A stretch of 64,000 nucleotides of DNA from Thiocystis minor (GTDB lineage: Bacteria > Pseudomonadota > Gammaproteobacteria > Chromatiales > Chromatiaceae). How positions within the stretch are numbered: the first letter of the stretch is position 1; every line of letters begins with the position of its first letter. The notes beneath the pieces are model-generated. The model was not told the DNA's origin, did not search any database, and saw only the letters and a list, made by a program, of their open reading frames with translations. Both the position numbers and the translations under genes were made by a program. Positions 46,242-55,427 of the stretch are shown here, in pieces. The stretch lies in NCBI RefSeq assembly GCF_016653465.1, contig NZ_NHSQ01000147.1, positions 1 through 64,000 of the forward strand. Direction: 5' to 3'.

Positions 46242-47398
46242 GCGCAGGCATCGAAAGCGTGGGCGAGGATTTTTCGCGGGAGCAAATCAATCTCGCTGAG
46301 TTTTTGTTCAATCGCGTTGCGTAATGGCCGTAATTCTTTTAATGCCGCAGAGGCTCTTGCTTGATCGGCAAAATTTGGCAGCTTTATCTCGCCCTCCGCA
46401 AGACGATTGAACAACATCCGTTCACGCACTGCGCCACGAGCAAGAGAAAGAATGCAGCGTTCACCCAGTGGCGAGCGCAGCCAGTGGTAAAACCAGCGCG
46501 AATCTACGATGCCTTCCTTACCTTGAAGCGCGACGTAATCGGGGCTGGTGATGCCTGGGATGTCATCTTCGTCCACGAAGGCGATTGAGCCGATCAAAAT
46601 ACGCATCGGGTTGTAAAACACCGTGCCTGGAAATGCTGGCTTGTACTTCGGTGCTTGTTTGCCGGGTGGCTCCTTGGCGGGAGCCAGACCGCCGCGCGTT
46701 GCGCCCAGCACTGGGTAGCTGGCCCAGTCTGAACCGATCCCTTTTTTGACTTCCTCTAACACGTCTCCAAGTGTCTGGAGACTTGACAGCGAATGCTTGA
46801 TGCTGTCGAAAATGATGGCATCCGCCAGCCTGGTGGTTTCCTGTAACTGCACCCGCGCCGCCTGCCGGGCTGTTTCCACTTCGGTTAGTTGGGTTTTCAG
46901 ACGGGTGGCAATGCGGCGCTGATCGTGTATGGACGGCAAGTCGATCGGCACTGACGTGATGACTCCCTGCGCAATGTTTCGCATGGAGTCACTGGTTCCG
47001 GTCGCGTAATGCTCGATGTGTCTGCGAGCTTTCGGGGCACGCAAGGCGAACAGAAGGTACTCCTTGCATGCGCGTTCCTCATCTATGACAAGGCGCAGCG
47101 TCTTGTCTGAAAGCAAGCGAAATGGGTAGTCGCGGTTAACCAGTACTACTGCCCCGACGAATTCTTTGGTGTTTGCCCTGGATATCAGCAAATCGCCTTT
47201 CCGGACGCGGTGACTCGCGTCTGGCATGTACTCACTATTCAGCGCCTTGGCTTCGTCAGGTTGGAAGTTCGACCATGTAACCGCGCTGACTTTCAGCACA
47301 CCGAGTTCATCCGAGCGCGCAAGCACTTCAGCGGTCTGGAAGCTCTTGCCGGCTTGAATGTCGAGCAGCACATCGTTCAGCGTCAATTGATCGCTCAT
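46238..47398 (-). CDS. hsdS: Type I restriction-modification specificity subunit S
   Basis: The 386-residue protein has two target-recognition domains (about residues 1-170 and 210-355), each followed by a helical spacer (TRLKTQLTEVETARQAARVQ and LRPLRNAIEQKLSEIDLL). This is the HsdS pattern that defines the bipartite DNA site. Starts and stops overlap hsdR and fic by 4 bases. The second domain reads YPVLGATRGGLAPA, typical of TRDs. No frameshift or inverted repeat suggesting domain shuffling is seen. Confidence 0.88.
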   Translation of the reverse strand: MSDQLTLNDVLLDIQAGKSFQTAEVLARSDELGVLKVSAVTWSNFQPDEAKALNSEYMPDASHRVRKGDLLISRANTKEFVGAVVLVNRDYPFRLLSDKTLRLVIDEERACKEYLLFALRAPKARRHIEHYATGTSDSMRNIAQGVITSVPIDLPSIHDQRRIATRLKTQLTEVETARQAARVQLQETTRLADAIIFDSIKHSLSSLQTLGDVLEEVKKGIGSDWASYPVLGATRGGLAPAKEPPGKQAPKYKPAFPGTVFYNPMRILIGSIAFVDEDDIPGITSPDYVALQGKEGIVDSRWFYHWLRSPLGERCILSLARGAVRERMLFNRLAEGEIKLPNFADQARASAALKELRPLRNAIEQKLSEIDLLPRKILAHAFDACA

Positions 47399-49809
47399 AC
47401 CCCAAACAACCTCCCCTTAGCCTCGTGCATCACCCGCGCCGGCGCACCCAACCCCCGCAAGGCGTCCAGCCCGCCCGCCTGCCGGATCTCGGGCACCTCC
47501 CACAACGCCGGGGTTTCCAGCGCATCGGTGCCGCCCTGGGCGAACTGATGGCCGAGCCCTTTCAGCACGATGGCGGCCTTGTCGTCCATGCCGCTGAACC
47601 AGCTCTGGTTGTGGTCGATGAAGATCGCGCCGCGTTCGGGGCGCTTCAAGGCGCGGGCGTGGTAGCCGTGGTGGCCGAAAAAGTCGTAGAGGTCGAAGTC
47701 GCTCATCCGGTCGATTTCGCGGATCGCTTCCGGGCTGAAATTGTCGCCCAACAGGTGGTCGATGAGTTGGCGGCGCTTTTGCGTTTCGATCCAGAGGGCG
47801 CGGAAGTCATCGAGGTTGTGGGCCTCGGACAGCACGCGCTGAATCACTTCACGGCGGTATTTGTCCACCGGAATGCGCGCATCTCTTCCGTCGCGCAGGC
47901 CGAGAATGAAGCGTCCGTCGCCCGAAACCGAGACATAGGGTCCACGCATCTCGCCCACCGCCGGGCCGTCTCCGCCGACCTCACCGCCGCCGTTGCCGCC
48001 ATCGTCTCCACCGCCCTTGCCGCTCCCGCCGGGGCGCGGCGGCCGGGTGATCAGGTCGGTGCCGAACAGACTGGTGACATCGGTGTAGTCATAGAGCCAG
48101 AACTTGTATTTCTGCGTCTCCTCATGGATGCGCGTGCCGCGCCCGACCATCTGGTAGAACTTGATGGGCGATTGCAGGTAGCGGAAGAACACCACGGCGT
48201 TCAGGCGCTCGATGTCGACGCCGGCTTCCAGCAGGTCCACCGTGCAGGCGATGAAGGCGCGCTCGCCAGAGCCGCGCATCGGCTCGATCAGGTCCGCGCC
48301 CTTGTTCGGTCCGCCCATGCATTTGAAGGCGTAGTGGTCCTTCGGCGTGTGGCCCTGTTCGTTGCACCAGCGGGTGTAGAGGTTGTTCAGGTGCTGGGCA
48401 ACGCGGTCGGCGTGGATCTCGCGGGTGCAGAAGATGATGACCTTCTGTTCCGGCCCGCCGTTCTGGCACAACAACTGGAACAGGTCTTCACACATCCTGG
48501 GGGTGCGCAGTTCGATGAATAACTCGTCGTCGAAGTCCTTGCCGGTGTATTCGGCCTTGGTCAGGTCGGTTTCGGTCAGCGGTTTGCCGGTTTTGATGTC
48601 GCGCACGCCGGCCTTGAGGATCTCGGCCCTGGTGAAGGTGGCGCTGTCGATGCTGGCCTTGCGTTTGACGATTTCGCAGGCGGCCAGATAGCCGTCTTCC
48701 TGCGCCTGGATCAGGCTGTATTCGTAGACCGGTTCGCCGAAGTATTGGCGGTTGTTGGCGGTGATTTCGCGGTCTTCGGCGGGGGCGTTTTTGGCCTCGT
48801 GCAGTTGGCGCGGGGTGGCGGTGAGGCCAATGTGAATGGCGTCGGGGTTGCGCCTGAGCACCTCTGACCAGCGCCCCCAGGCGGAGCGATGGCATTCGTC
48901 GATGATGATGACGCTGAAGGCGTTTTCGCCGTAATGTTCGGACAGGAAGCTGGCAAAACCGTCGTCGTCATCCAGCCCGAGCGTTTGATAGGTGGCAATG
49001 TGGATCCGGGCATTCCGCGCGGCATTGTCGCCGCGTTCGGTTCTAACGAGGCGGGCGTTGTCGCCGAAGGCGGCCTTGAGCTTGGTGTACGCCTGTTCGC
49101 GCAACTCGTCGCGGTCACAGAGAAACAGCGCGGGTTTGGGTAGTCGACCCGCCTGGCTCATGCGCCACAGCAGATTGGTGGCGATGATGGTTTTACCCGC
49201 ACCGGTGGCGAGCGCCAGTAGGACGCGGGCGGGTTCGTTGCGCAGATGGCAGAGGATGATTTTTTCAAACGCCGCGCGAATGGCGGCGTCCTGATAGTAG
49301 CGACTGAGCGCCCAGGCCGGGCTGTCGGCCTGAAACAGGATGGCGGCCTCCGGCTGAGTGAGATCGATGCCCGAGTCTTTGGCGTAGCGTGCCGAAAGCA
49401 TGGCATGCGGCGGAAAATCGGAAAACGGAAACGGCCCGCCTTGCAGGCTGGTCACGCAATCGAATTCCCCATAGCGATGACCATTGGTGGCGAAGACGTA
49501 TTTCACGTCGAAACGCTCGCAATCGGCATATCCCTTGGCCTGCTGCATGCCCGCGAGCGGGTCTTCGCTTTCTCGCTTGGCCTCCAGCACGGCGATGGGC
49601 AGCGGCTTGGGCATCACGCGGATTTGGATACAGAGCAGGTAGTCGGTGCGCCCCGGCCCCTTGCTACGGCGGCCCTTGGCCCCGGTGGGTTCGACGGGGG
49701 CAGGCGTCAGAATGGTTTCAAGCGTGATTTGCGCGCGGCTGACATAGCCTTTGGCGCGCAGCAGGGGGTCGATCAGATGGTAGCGGGTCTCCGCCTCGTT
49801 CATGCTCAT
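47395..49809 (-). CDS. hsdR: Type I restriction endonuclease subunit R
   Basis: The 804-residue protein has an N-terminal nuclease domain with the PD-(D/E)XK-like pattern (RTDYLLCIQIR, then VLEAKRE at about residues 60-80) and a superfamily 2 helicase core: Walker A ATGAGKT, DECHR motif II, TATPR, and QMVGRGTR motif VI. It translocates DNA and cuts when the site is unmethylated. The domain after the helicase has a Gly-rich linker (about residue 590). ATG at 49809 with AAGGGA upstream is chosen; the frame is open to 49848. First gene of the island. Confidence 0.92.
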   Translation of the reverse strand: MSMNEAETRYHLIDPLLRAKGYVSRAQITLETILTPAPVEPTGAKGRRSKGPGRTDYLLCIQIRVMPKPLPIAVLEAKRESEDPLAGMQQAKGYADCERFDVKYVFATNGHRYGEFDCVTSLQGGPFPFSDFPPHAMLSARYAKDSGIDLTQPEAAILFQADSPAWALSRYYQDAAIRAAFEKIILCHLRNEPARVLLALATGAGKTIIATNLLWRMSQAGRLPKPALFLCDRDELREQAYTKLKAAFGDNARLVRTERGDNAARNARIHIATYQTLGLDDDDGFASFLSEHYGENAFSVIIIDECHRSAWGRWSEVLRRNPDAIHIGLTATPRQLHEAKNAPAEDREITANNRQYFGEPVYEYSLIQAQEDGYLAACEIVKRKASIDSATFTRAEILKAGVRDIKTGKPLTETDLTKAEYTGKDFDDELFIELRTPRMCEDLFQLLCQNGGPEQKVIIFCTREIHADRVAQHLNNLYTRWCNEQGHTPKDHYAFKCMGGPNKGADLIEPMRGSGERAFIACTVDLLEAGVDIERLNAVVFFRYLQSPIKFYQMVGRGTRIHEETQKYKFWLYDYTDVTSLFGTDLITRPPRPGGSGKGGGDDGGNGGGEVGGDGPAVGEMRGPYVSVSGDGRFILGLRDGRDARIPVDKYRREVIQRVLSEAHNLDDFRALWIETQKRRQLIDHLLGDNFSPEAIREIDRMSDFDLYDFFGHHGYHARALKRPERGAIFIDHNQSWFSGMDDKAAIVLKGLGHQFAQGGTDALETPALWEVPEIRQAGGLDALRGLGAPARVMHEAKGRLFGV

Positions 49810-49844
49810 TGCGTTTTCCCTTGTTCCGCTTCCTGATGAGGCGA

Positions 49845-49955
49845 TCAACCATGGTGTTCGATGTACTCGCGCAGCGCCTCATTGATGCGCGTCTGGTATC
49901 GATCTCCCTGAGCCTTGAACCAGGTCAGCACGTCGGCTTTTCCTGGGATCGCCGA
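49845..49955 (-). pseudogene. C-terminal fragment of a BrnA-type antitoxin
   Basis: The minus strand reads IPGKADVLTWFKAQGDRYQT followed by RINEALREYIEHHG and a stop at 49845-49847. This is the C-terminal ribbon-helix-helix end of BrnA antitoxins (V..WFKA.G.GYQTRIN..LR.Y). A stop codon occurs in frame just upstream and no BrnT toxin gene is seen, so it is a remnant beside the restriction island. Confidence 0.7.
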
Positions 49956-49991
49956 GTTGAACTCAGCTCTTTAGCCGCCGACTGCGCGGGC

Positions 49992-51053
49992 TCAATGCGG
50001 CGCCAGAAACTGGAATGCCTCGGCCTTCTTAAAGTGAGCCGTCTGGTCTCCACCGAGGCCGGGATTGTCATGGAGGGCGAGCTTGCGAACGCCCGAGCCG
50101 GCCTTGAAGTCGATCTGGTCGAGCCGGACCCAGACCAGACTGGGGCTCAAGGTGTCCTCGAAAAAATACACCTTGTTCTTCTGGTCCGCGACCGTGCGCC
50201 AGATGGTGGACGAGAGGTTGGGTTGGCCCGCCGTGCTGATCCCGCGGGGAACGCTGACGTTCCGCATCACGCTGAAGACCGCGGCGACCGCCTCGCGCGG
50301 GTCGGCGGATTGTTGGGTGGCATTGATGTAGAAGCTGGCGCGGGCGAAGCGGTCGGCGGCGCGATTGGTGCCCGGCAGCATGACGGTGCCGCCGATCTGC
50401 TGCCAGTAGGCGTTCAGGGCGAGTTGGTGGTCGTAGGTGGGCGAGTTGGTCATCACCTGGTACTGGCGACCGTGATGGATGACGAGTTTGCCGCCGATGT
50501 ACTCGAAAATGGCCGAATCGCCCGAGGCGTCGGAAATGGACAGGTGAATCCTGCCCTCGACGCCGTTGGGCGCTACGACGACGACGGGTCGGAAAGCCTC
50601 CTGGCGCATCCCGGCGACGGCCTCCTCGACGGTGGCGAAGTTGTCGAGGACGTACTGCGTCCACGCGGCGATGGAGATCTGCGGGCGCGTGTCGCCCGGG
50701 TCGCTGGGATATTCACTCTCGACCAGGAACAGCAGGTTAGCCACGAGCCCCTGCTCATTCATGCCGTCGGCCGTGCCCGCTTCGTAGACTGAAGCGATCA
50801 CGCTGCCGTACTGGCTGGTCCATCTGAAACCCTGGTCGCCCATCCCGCCATCGCGGGTCATCCCGCGCGGGAAGATCCAGAGGTTCGTCTGCATATCCTC
50901 AAGCCAGTCCATGCTCCTGCCGGTGACGGTCTGGCCCGCCTGGCCGAAGTAAACCGCGCGGCTACAGGCGGACGCGGGAGGAATCTGCGACATTGCACAG
51001 GATGCACCGAGCAACGCGATCAATGCGGATCTCCGCAACACCTTGTTGATCAT
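49992..51053 (-). CDS. Secreted linear-amide C-N hydrolase (choloylglycine hydrolase family)
   Basis: From ATG 51053 the product is 353 residues with a signal peptide ending PASA; the next residue is the Cys of CSRAVYFG, which becomes the N-terminal nucleophile after cleavage. The family pattern continues with GRSMDW (Arg and Asp), NEQGLVANLLFL and TNSPTYDHQL (Asn). Gram-negative members act as penicillin V or acyl-homoserine-lactone acylases or bile-salt-like hydrolases in the periplasm; the substrate cannot be read here. It lies 32 bases behind the small secreted gene and is probably cotranscribed. Confidence 0.88.
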   Translation of the reverse strand: MINKVLRRSALIALLGASCAMSQIPPASACSRAVYFGQAGQTVTGRSMDWLEDMQTNLWIFPRGMTRDGGMGDQGFRWTSQYGSVIASVYEAGTADGMNEQGLVANLLFLVESEYPSDPGDTRPQISIAAWTQYVLDNFATVEEAVAGMRQEAFRPVVVVAPNGVEGRIHLSISDASGDSAIFEYIGGKLVIHHGRQYQVMTNSPTYDHQLALNAYWQQIGGTVMLPGTNRAADRFARASFYINATQQSADPREAVAAVFSVMRNVSVPRGISTAGQPNLSSTIWRTVADQKNKVYFFEDTLSPSLVWVRLDQIDFKAGSGVRKLALHDNPGLGGDQTAHFKKAEAFQFLAPH

Positions 51054-51084
51054 GTCATATTCCTCATGGTGATCAGTTGACGGT

Positions 51085-51519
51085 CTATTTTTTCCTGATC
51101 CAGGCTCCAACCCCGACGACCGTATCGGTCGCGGTGACATGCCGATAAATCACATTCAGCCGGTCATCGTTGACGATTTCGCCATCCAGGAGGCCGTCCT
51201 CATCGGCAAACGCCACCGTCTTGTTATCCAGGCCGATGACGGCGATAAACTTTTCGCTCCCTCGCGGGGAGGTGAAGACGCCGTGCAGCACGCGACCTTG
51301 CTGCTTGTTGACCACGGCTTCTGCTTTAAGCGTACTGAACTCGCCACGGTGATGGGTGTTCTCCCGGATGTCCGGCCCCCTGGCGAGGACACCGCCTTCC
51401 GCTTCAACCGCCCAGGTTCCGACCAGATTGGGGATACCGGAATCGGCGGCGCACAGTCCGCTACCAAGCAACCATCCAGCAAGCGCGAGGCCGAAGGCGG
51501 ATGTCTTGAGCGTGTTCAT
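51085..51519 (-). CDS. Secreted lipocalin-like small protein
   Basis: The 144-residue product has a signal peptide (about residues 1-24, cleavage after LCA). The mature part contains NLVGTWAVEAEGG, VLHGVFTSPRGSEKFIAVIG and NVIYRHVTATDT, a pattern of short strands seen in lipocalin-like or avidin-like small beta barrels. Function is unknown. It is followed closely by the Ntn hydrolase gene on the same strand. Confidence 0.65.
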   Translation of the reverse strand: MNTLKTSAFGLALAGWLLGSGLCAADSGIPNLVGTWAVEAEGGVLARGPDIRENTHHRGEFSTLKAEAVVNKQQGRVLHGVFTSPRGSEKFIAVIGLDNKTVAFADEDGLLDGEIVNDDRLNVIYRHVTATDTVVGVGAWIRKK

Positions 51520-51856
51520 CGTTTTCTCCTGACGTGAGGAAATGGGTGTGATCAGACACGAGCCTCGCGAAACGGATCGCGGGGAGGTGAACGATTGAGA
51601 GATTTGTTGCCATCGGTGATGGTGCCAAGGTTATCAGCGTCGCACACCGACTTGCGCCTAAGTATGACCCAAAACTTGCCTGCGCCTTAACGCTTCCGCA
51701 GCTCTATGTTCTCTAACGCACAGACCGGCGGGCGGAAAGGGTGTCTGCTCGCGGTTCCCGGACATGCGATGTCCGGCATCCGTTCGCCACCGCCTCGATG
51801 GGCCGCTTCATGGCCAGGCGGCATCTCCCAGGCACCGTCCCTTCAGGAATCCGAAC
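51520..51856. other. Divergent intergenic region before phosphoketolase
   Basis: These 337 bases separate the minus-strand secreted-protein gene from the plus-strand phosphoketolase gene. They hold the stress dyad at 51707-51722 and no credible gene. Confidence 0.5.
51707..51722 (+). promoter_or_regulatory. Stress dyad, copy 10 (upstream of phosphoketolase)
   Basis: TGTTCTCTAACGCACA followed by GACCGG keeps the outer TGT/ACA arms and the GAC extension with changes in the centre. It ends 134 bases before the phosphoketolase ATG. Confidence 0.55.
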
Positions 51857-54214
51857 ATGACCACGGCGACCCAAACCCTCGATCCCGAACAGCTCCGCAA
51901 ACTCGACGCCTGGTGGCGCGCGGCGAACTATCTCTCGGTCGGACAGATCTATCTCTACGACAATCCGCTGCTGAAAGAACCGCTTTCGCTTGCGCACATC
52001 AAGCCGCGCCTGCTCGGCCACTGGGGCACAACGCCGGGATTGAGCTTCATCTACGCGCATCTCAACCGTGTCATCAAGGACAACGATCTGAGCCTCATCT
52101 ATGTCGCCGGGCCGGGTCACGGCGGACCCGCGATGGTGGCGAACGCCTATCTGGAAGGGACTTACAGCGAGGTCTATCCGAACATTTCCCAGGACGAGGA
52201 GGGGATGCGGCGGCTGTTCAAGCAGTTCTCCTTTCCCGGCGGCATCCCCAGTCATGTCGCGCCGGAGACGCCGGGGTCGATCAACGAGGGCGGCGAGCTG
52301 GGCTATGCGCTCTCGCATGCCTTCGGCGCGGCCTTCGACAATCCCGACCTGATCGTCGCCTGCGTGGTCGGCGATGGCGAGGCGGAGACCGGCCCACTGG
52401 CCACGAGCTGGCACTCGAACAAGTTCCTCAATCCGATCCACGACGGCGCGGTGCTGCCGATCCTGCACCTCAACGGCTACAAGATCGCCGGTCCCACGGT
52501 GCTCGCGCGCATCCCGCGCGACGAGCTGGAAGCGCTGTTCCACGGCTATGGCTACGCGCCCTATTTCGTCGAGGGCGACGATCCCATGACGATGCACCAG
52601 CTCATGGCCGCCACGCTCGACACCGTGGTCGCCGAGATCCAGCGTATCCAAAACGACGCCCGCGCCTTCGGCTTCGAGACGCGTCCGCGCTGGCCCATGA
52701 TCGTCCTGCGCTCGCCCAAGGGCTGGACCGGTCCGAAGAGCGTAGACGGCAAGGCCGCCGAGGGGACTTTTCGCTCCCATCAGGTGCCGATGGCCGACAT
52801 GCGCCATCCGGGGCATCTGGAGATCCTGGAAGACTGGCTGAAGAGTTATCGCCCGGAGGCGTTGTTCGACGCCAGCGGTCGACTCAACGCCGACATCGCG
52901 ACCCTGGCCCCGCAGGGCGAGCGGCGCATGAGCGCCAATCCGCACGCCAATGGCGGGCTGCTGCTGCGCGATCTGCGGATGCCGGATTTTCGCGACCAGG
53001 CGGTGGCGGTGCCCCAACCGGGTGGCGTGGACGCCGAGGCGACCCGCGTCCAGGGCCGCTTCATCCGCGATGTCGTGCGGCTCAATCCCCAGACTTTTCG
53101 GGTCTTCAGCCCGGACGAAACGGCCTCGAACCGCTGGGACGCGGTGTTCGAGGTCACGGATCGCTGCTCGGTCGCGGAGATCCTCCCCGGCGACGAGCAT
53201 GTCGGACCGGATGGCCGGGTGATGGAGATGTTGAGCGAGCATCAGTGCGAGGGCTGGCTCGAAGGCTATCTGCTCACCGGCCGCCACGGCTTCTTCTCCT
53301 GTTACGAAGCCTTCATCCACATCATCGACTCCATGTTCAACCAGCACGCCAAGTGGCTCAAGGTGTGCAACGACATCCCCTGGCGGCGGCCCATCGCCTC
53401 GCTCAACTATCTGCTCTCCTCCCATGTCTGGCGTCAGGATCACAACGGTTTCAGCCATCAGGATCCCGGCTTCATCGACCATGTCATCAACAAGAAGGCG
53501 GCGGTCATCCGGGTCTATCTGCCGCCGGATGCCAACACCCTGCTTTCGGTGACCGATCACTGTCTGCGCAGCCGCAACTACGTCAATGTCATCGTCGCCG
53601 GGAAGCAGTCCTCGCCTCAATGGCTCGACATGGATGCCGCCATCAAGCACTGCACCGCCGGCATCGGCATCTGGCCCTGGGCCAGCAACGACCAGGACGG
53701 CGAGCCGGAGGTCGTCATGGCCTGTGCCGGCGACGTGCCGACGCTCGAAACCCTGGCCGCCGTCGCCCTGCTGCGCACCCATGTTCCCGACCTGAAGATC
53801 CGGGTGATCAACGTGGTCGATCTGATGAAGCTCCAGCCGCCCAGCGAGCACCCGCACGGACTGAGCGACCGGGAGTTCGACCTGCTCTTCACCACCGACA
53901 AGCCGATCATCTTCGCCTATCACGGCTATCCCTGGCTGATTCACCGGCTCACCTATCGCCGCGCCAACCACCGCAACCTGCATGTGCGCGGCTATAAGGA
54001 AGAGGGCACCACCTCGACGCCCTTCGATACGGTGGTCAAGAACGATCTGGATCGCTTCGACCTGGTCGCCGACGTCATTGATCGGGTGCCGCGACTTGGC
54101 CCCAGGGCCGCCTACGCCAAGCTGGCGATTCGCGACAAGCTGATCGAGCACCGGCACTACATCGCCGAACATGGCGAGGATCTGCCGGAGATTCGGGATT
54201 GGAAATGGGTGTGA
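51857..54214 (+). CDS. xfp: Phosphoketolase (D-xylulose 5-phosphate/fructose 6-phosphate)
   Basis: The 785-residue thiamine-diphosphate enzyme splits xylulose 5-phosphate or fructose 6-phosphate into acetyl phosphate plus glyceraldehyde 3-phosphate or erythrose 4-phosphate. The signature [32 protein letters not shown], the cofactor motif [20 protein letters not shown], the [11 protein letters not shown] stretch and the C-terminal [15 protein letters not shown] are intact. Length is normal. ATG at 51857 is used, although the frame is open upstream. A broken second copy's end occurs at 21198-21449. A stress dyad upstream suggests induction with the stress set. Confidence 0.95.
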   Translation: MTTATQTLDPEQLRKLDAWWRAANYLSVGQIYLYDNPLLKEPLSLAHIKPRLLGHWGTTPGLSFIYAHLNRVIKDNDLSLIYVAGPGHGGPAMVANAYLEGTYSEVYPNISQDEEGMRRLFKQFSFPGGIPSHVAPETPGSINEGGELGYALSHAFGAAFDNPDLIVACVVGDGEAETGPLATSWHSNKFLNPIHDGAVLPILHLNGYKIAGPTVLARIPRDELEALFHGYGYAPYFVEGDDPMTMHQLMAATLDTVVAEIQRIQNDARAFGFETRPRWPMIVLRSPKGWTGPKSVDGKAAEGTFRSHQVPMADMRHPGHLEILEDWLKSYRPEALFDASGRLNADIATLAPQGERRMSANPHANGGLLLRDLRMPDFRDQAVAVPQPGGVDAEATRVQGRFIRDVVRLNPQTFRVFSPDETASNRWDAVFEVTDRCSVAEILPGDEHVGPDGRVMEMLSEHQCEGWLEGYLLTGRHGFFSCYEAFIHIIDSMFNQHAKWLKVCNDIPWRRPIASLNYLLSSHVWRQDHNGFSHQDPGFIDHVINKKAAVIRVYLPPDANTLLSVTDHCLRSRNYVNVIVAGKQSSPQWLDMDAAIKHCTAGIGIWPWASNDQDGEPEVVMACAGDVPTLETLAAVALLRTHVPDLKIRVINVVDLMKLQPPSEHPHGLSDREFDLLFTTDKPIIFAYHGYPWLIHRLTYRRANHRNLHVRGYKEEGTTSTPFDTVVKNDLDRFDLVADVIDRVPRLGPRAAYAKLAIRDKLIEHRHYIAEHGEDLPEIRDWKWV

Positions 54215-54280
54215 TGCCTGAAACTTAGCCTGATCGGGCGCGGTCGAACCCTGCGTGGAAAACCGGCTGCGTCGTCGGTG

Positions 54281-54296
54281 CGTGCGTTTGCCGACA
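54281..54296 (+). promoter_or_regulatory. Weak stress-dyad match upstream of the Crp/Fnr fragment
   Basis: CGTGCGTTTGCCGACA followed by GACGG shares GTGCG, the right-end ACA and the downstream GACGG with the other copies but has a poor centre. It ends 85 bases before the fragment's ATG. It may be a decayed site. Confidence 0.3.
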
Positions 54297-54381
54297 GACG
54301 GAGTAGCCTCGACGCTCTCTCGTCAAATCGATCTCGACGGACGGATCACCCGCAGGGATTCCCTCTCCACGGAGCGCGCTG

Positions 54382-54633
54382 ATGTCCATTGCCCTCGACC
54401 CCAAGAAAAACCATCTGCTCGCCGCGCTGCCCGAGGCCGAGTGGCAACGCTGGCGACCGCAACTGGAGCCAGTCGAGATGCCGCTGGGCGAGGTGCTCTC
54501 CGAATCGGACCGCATCCTGGATCATGTGTATTTTCCGCTCACCGCCATCGTCTCGCTGCTCAATGAGTGCGCGGACCATGGCGGTGCTGATGCACAAAAG
54601 ACCAGATCACTTCTCGCGCGGGACGCGGTTTAA
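54382..54633 (+). pseudogene. Truncated Crp/Fnr-family regulator
   Basis: The first about 60 residues (MSIALDPKKNHLLAALPEAE, VEMPLGEVLSESDRILDHVY, FPLTAIVSLL) are the start of a Crp/Fnr regulator, comparable to ISEPGDRILHVYFPTDSFVS in the gene at 1490-2200. Homology ends at about residue 62 and an unrelated stretch runs to a stop. The effector and DNA-binding domains are missing. It has a good GGAG-type leader, so a stub could be made. Confidence 0.75.
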
Positions 54634-54659
54634 CGTCATCGTCGTCGCGCGACGTCCGA

Positions 54660-55223
54660 TCAACGTTGGATGGGGGTGATTTTCGTCCCTTCGATGCTCA
54701 GGCTAGCCATGAGACCCTGCTGATCGAAAATGAAGGCGTAGGCATCGTCCTTTAAGGTCGTCGAGGACAGATTCTTGGCCGCCCCTTCATCCAGGACCAC
54801 CACGGTCGGCCCGACACCGATTTCCCAACCTTCCGATTTGTCCAAATAGCTCAGGGCGTTGTCGTTCATCAGAAACACGACATAGCTGTAGGACTGAACG
54901 CCAGCCTGCCAGCCCCAGGACGCGGACACCGAATTGTAGTAGCCGGCAACCTGCTCGCCCTTCATCAGCACGCCTTCGCCATAACTGCCACCGAGTCCCA
55001 ACCCGGCTTTGACGATACTCGGGAACACCAGGGTCGCCCGGGCGGTCTTGCCGATCGTGGCGGCGGCGGGATTGGTTTGATACAAGAGCTGTAACGCTTG
55101 GGCGGCGTCTCGATTCAGCTCTTCCGCCGTGGCGGCCAGCGCTTGGCCGGCGATTGACGCCAACGAGACGGTCGCGGCGGCCATGAGGAGAACGTTTTTC
55201 ATCGTGTTGCGCGGATTGAACAT
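54660..55223 (-). CDS. YSC84-related secreted lipid-binding protein
   Basis: The 187-residue product has a signal peptide (about residues 1-30, ending GQALA). The mature part contains ARATLVFPSIVKAGLGLGGS, YGEGVLMKGEQVAGYYN and ASWGWQAGVQSYSYVVFLMN, which are typical of the Ysc84 actin-binding/SH3YL1 domain family of bacterial lipid-binding proteins. Periplasmic role unknown. ATG 55223 follows AGGAAA; an in-frame start further up lacks the signal peptide. Confidence 0.85.
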   Translation of the reverse strand: MFNPRNTMKNVLLMAAATVSLASIAGQALAATAEELNRDAAQALQLLYQTNPAAATIGKTARATLVFPSIVKAGLGLGGSYGEGVLMKGEQVAGYYNSVSASWGWQAGVQSYSYVVFLMNDNALSYLDKSEGWEIGVGPTVVVLDEGAAKNLSSTTLKDDAYAFIFDQQGLMASLSIEGTKITPIQR

Positions 55224-55427
55224 GTGGATTTCCTGTCGGTCGTTTTGAACTGATGGGTTGATAGCAACGGCGGCTTGATTGCCGCGGCGGTCGTCCCGGT
55301 TTGCCGAATTGGACACGATCGCCTGTGTCCGAATGGCATGGAAGAGAGTAAGCGCGATCGGGCGCAAGCTCTGTTCGATGGCACACATAGCGACAGGACA
55401 AAAGAAAGAGGAGCGGATCTCGCCGCC

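Noticed and set aside
51713-54172. A long minus-strand frame opposite phosphoketolase
   Set aside because: No domain can be recognised and the plus strand encodes a full enzyme.
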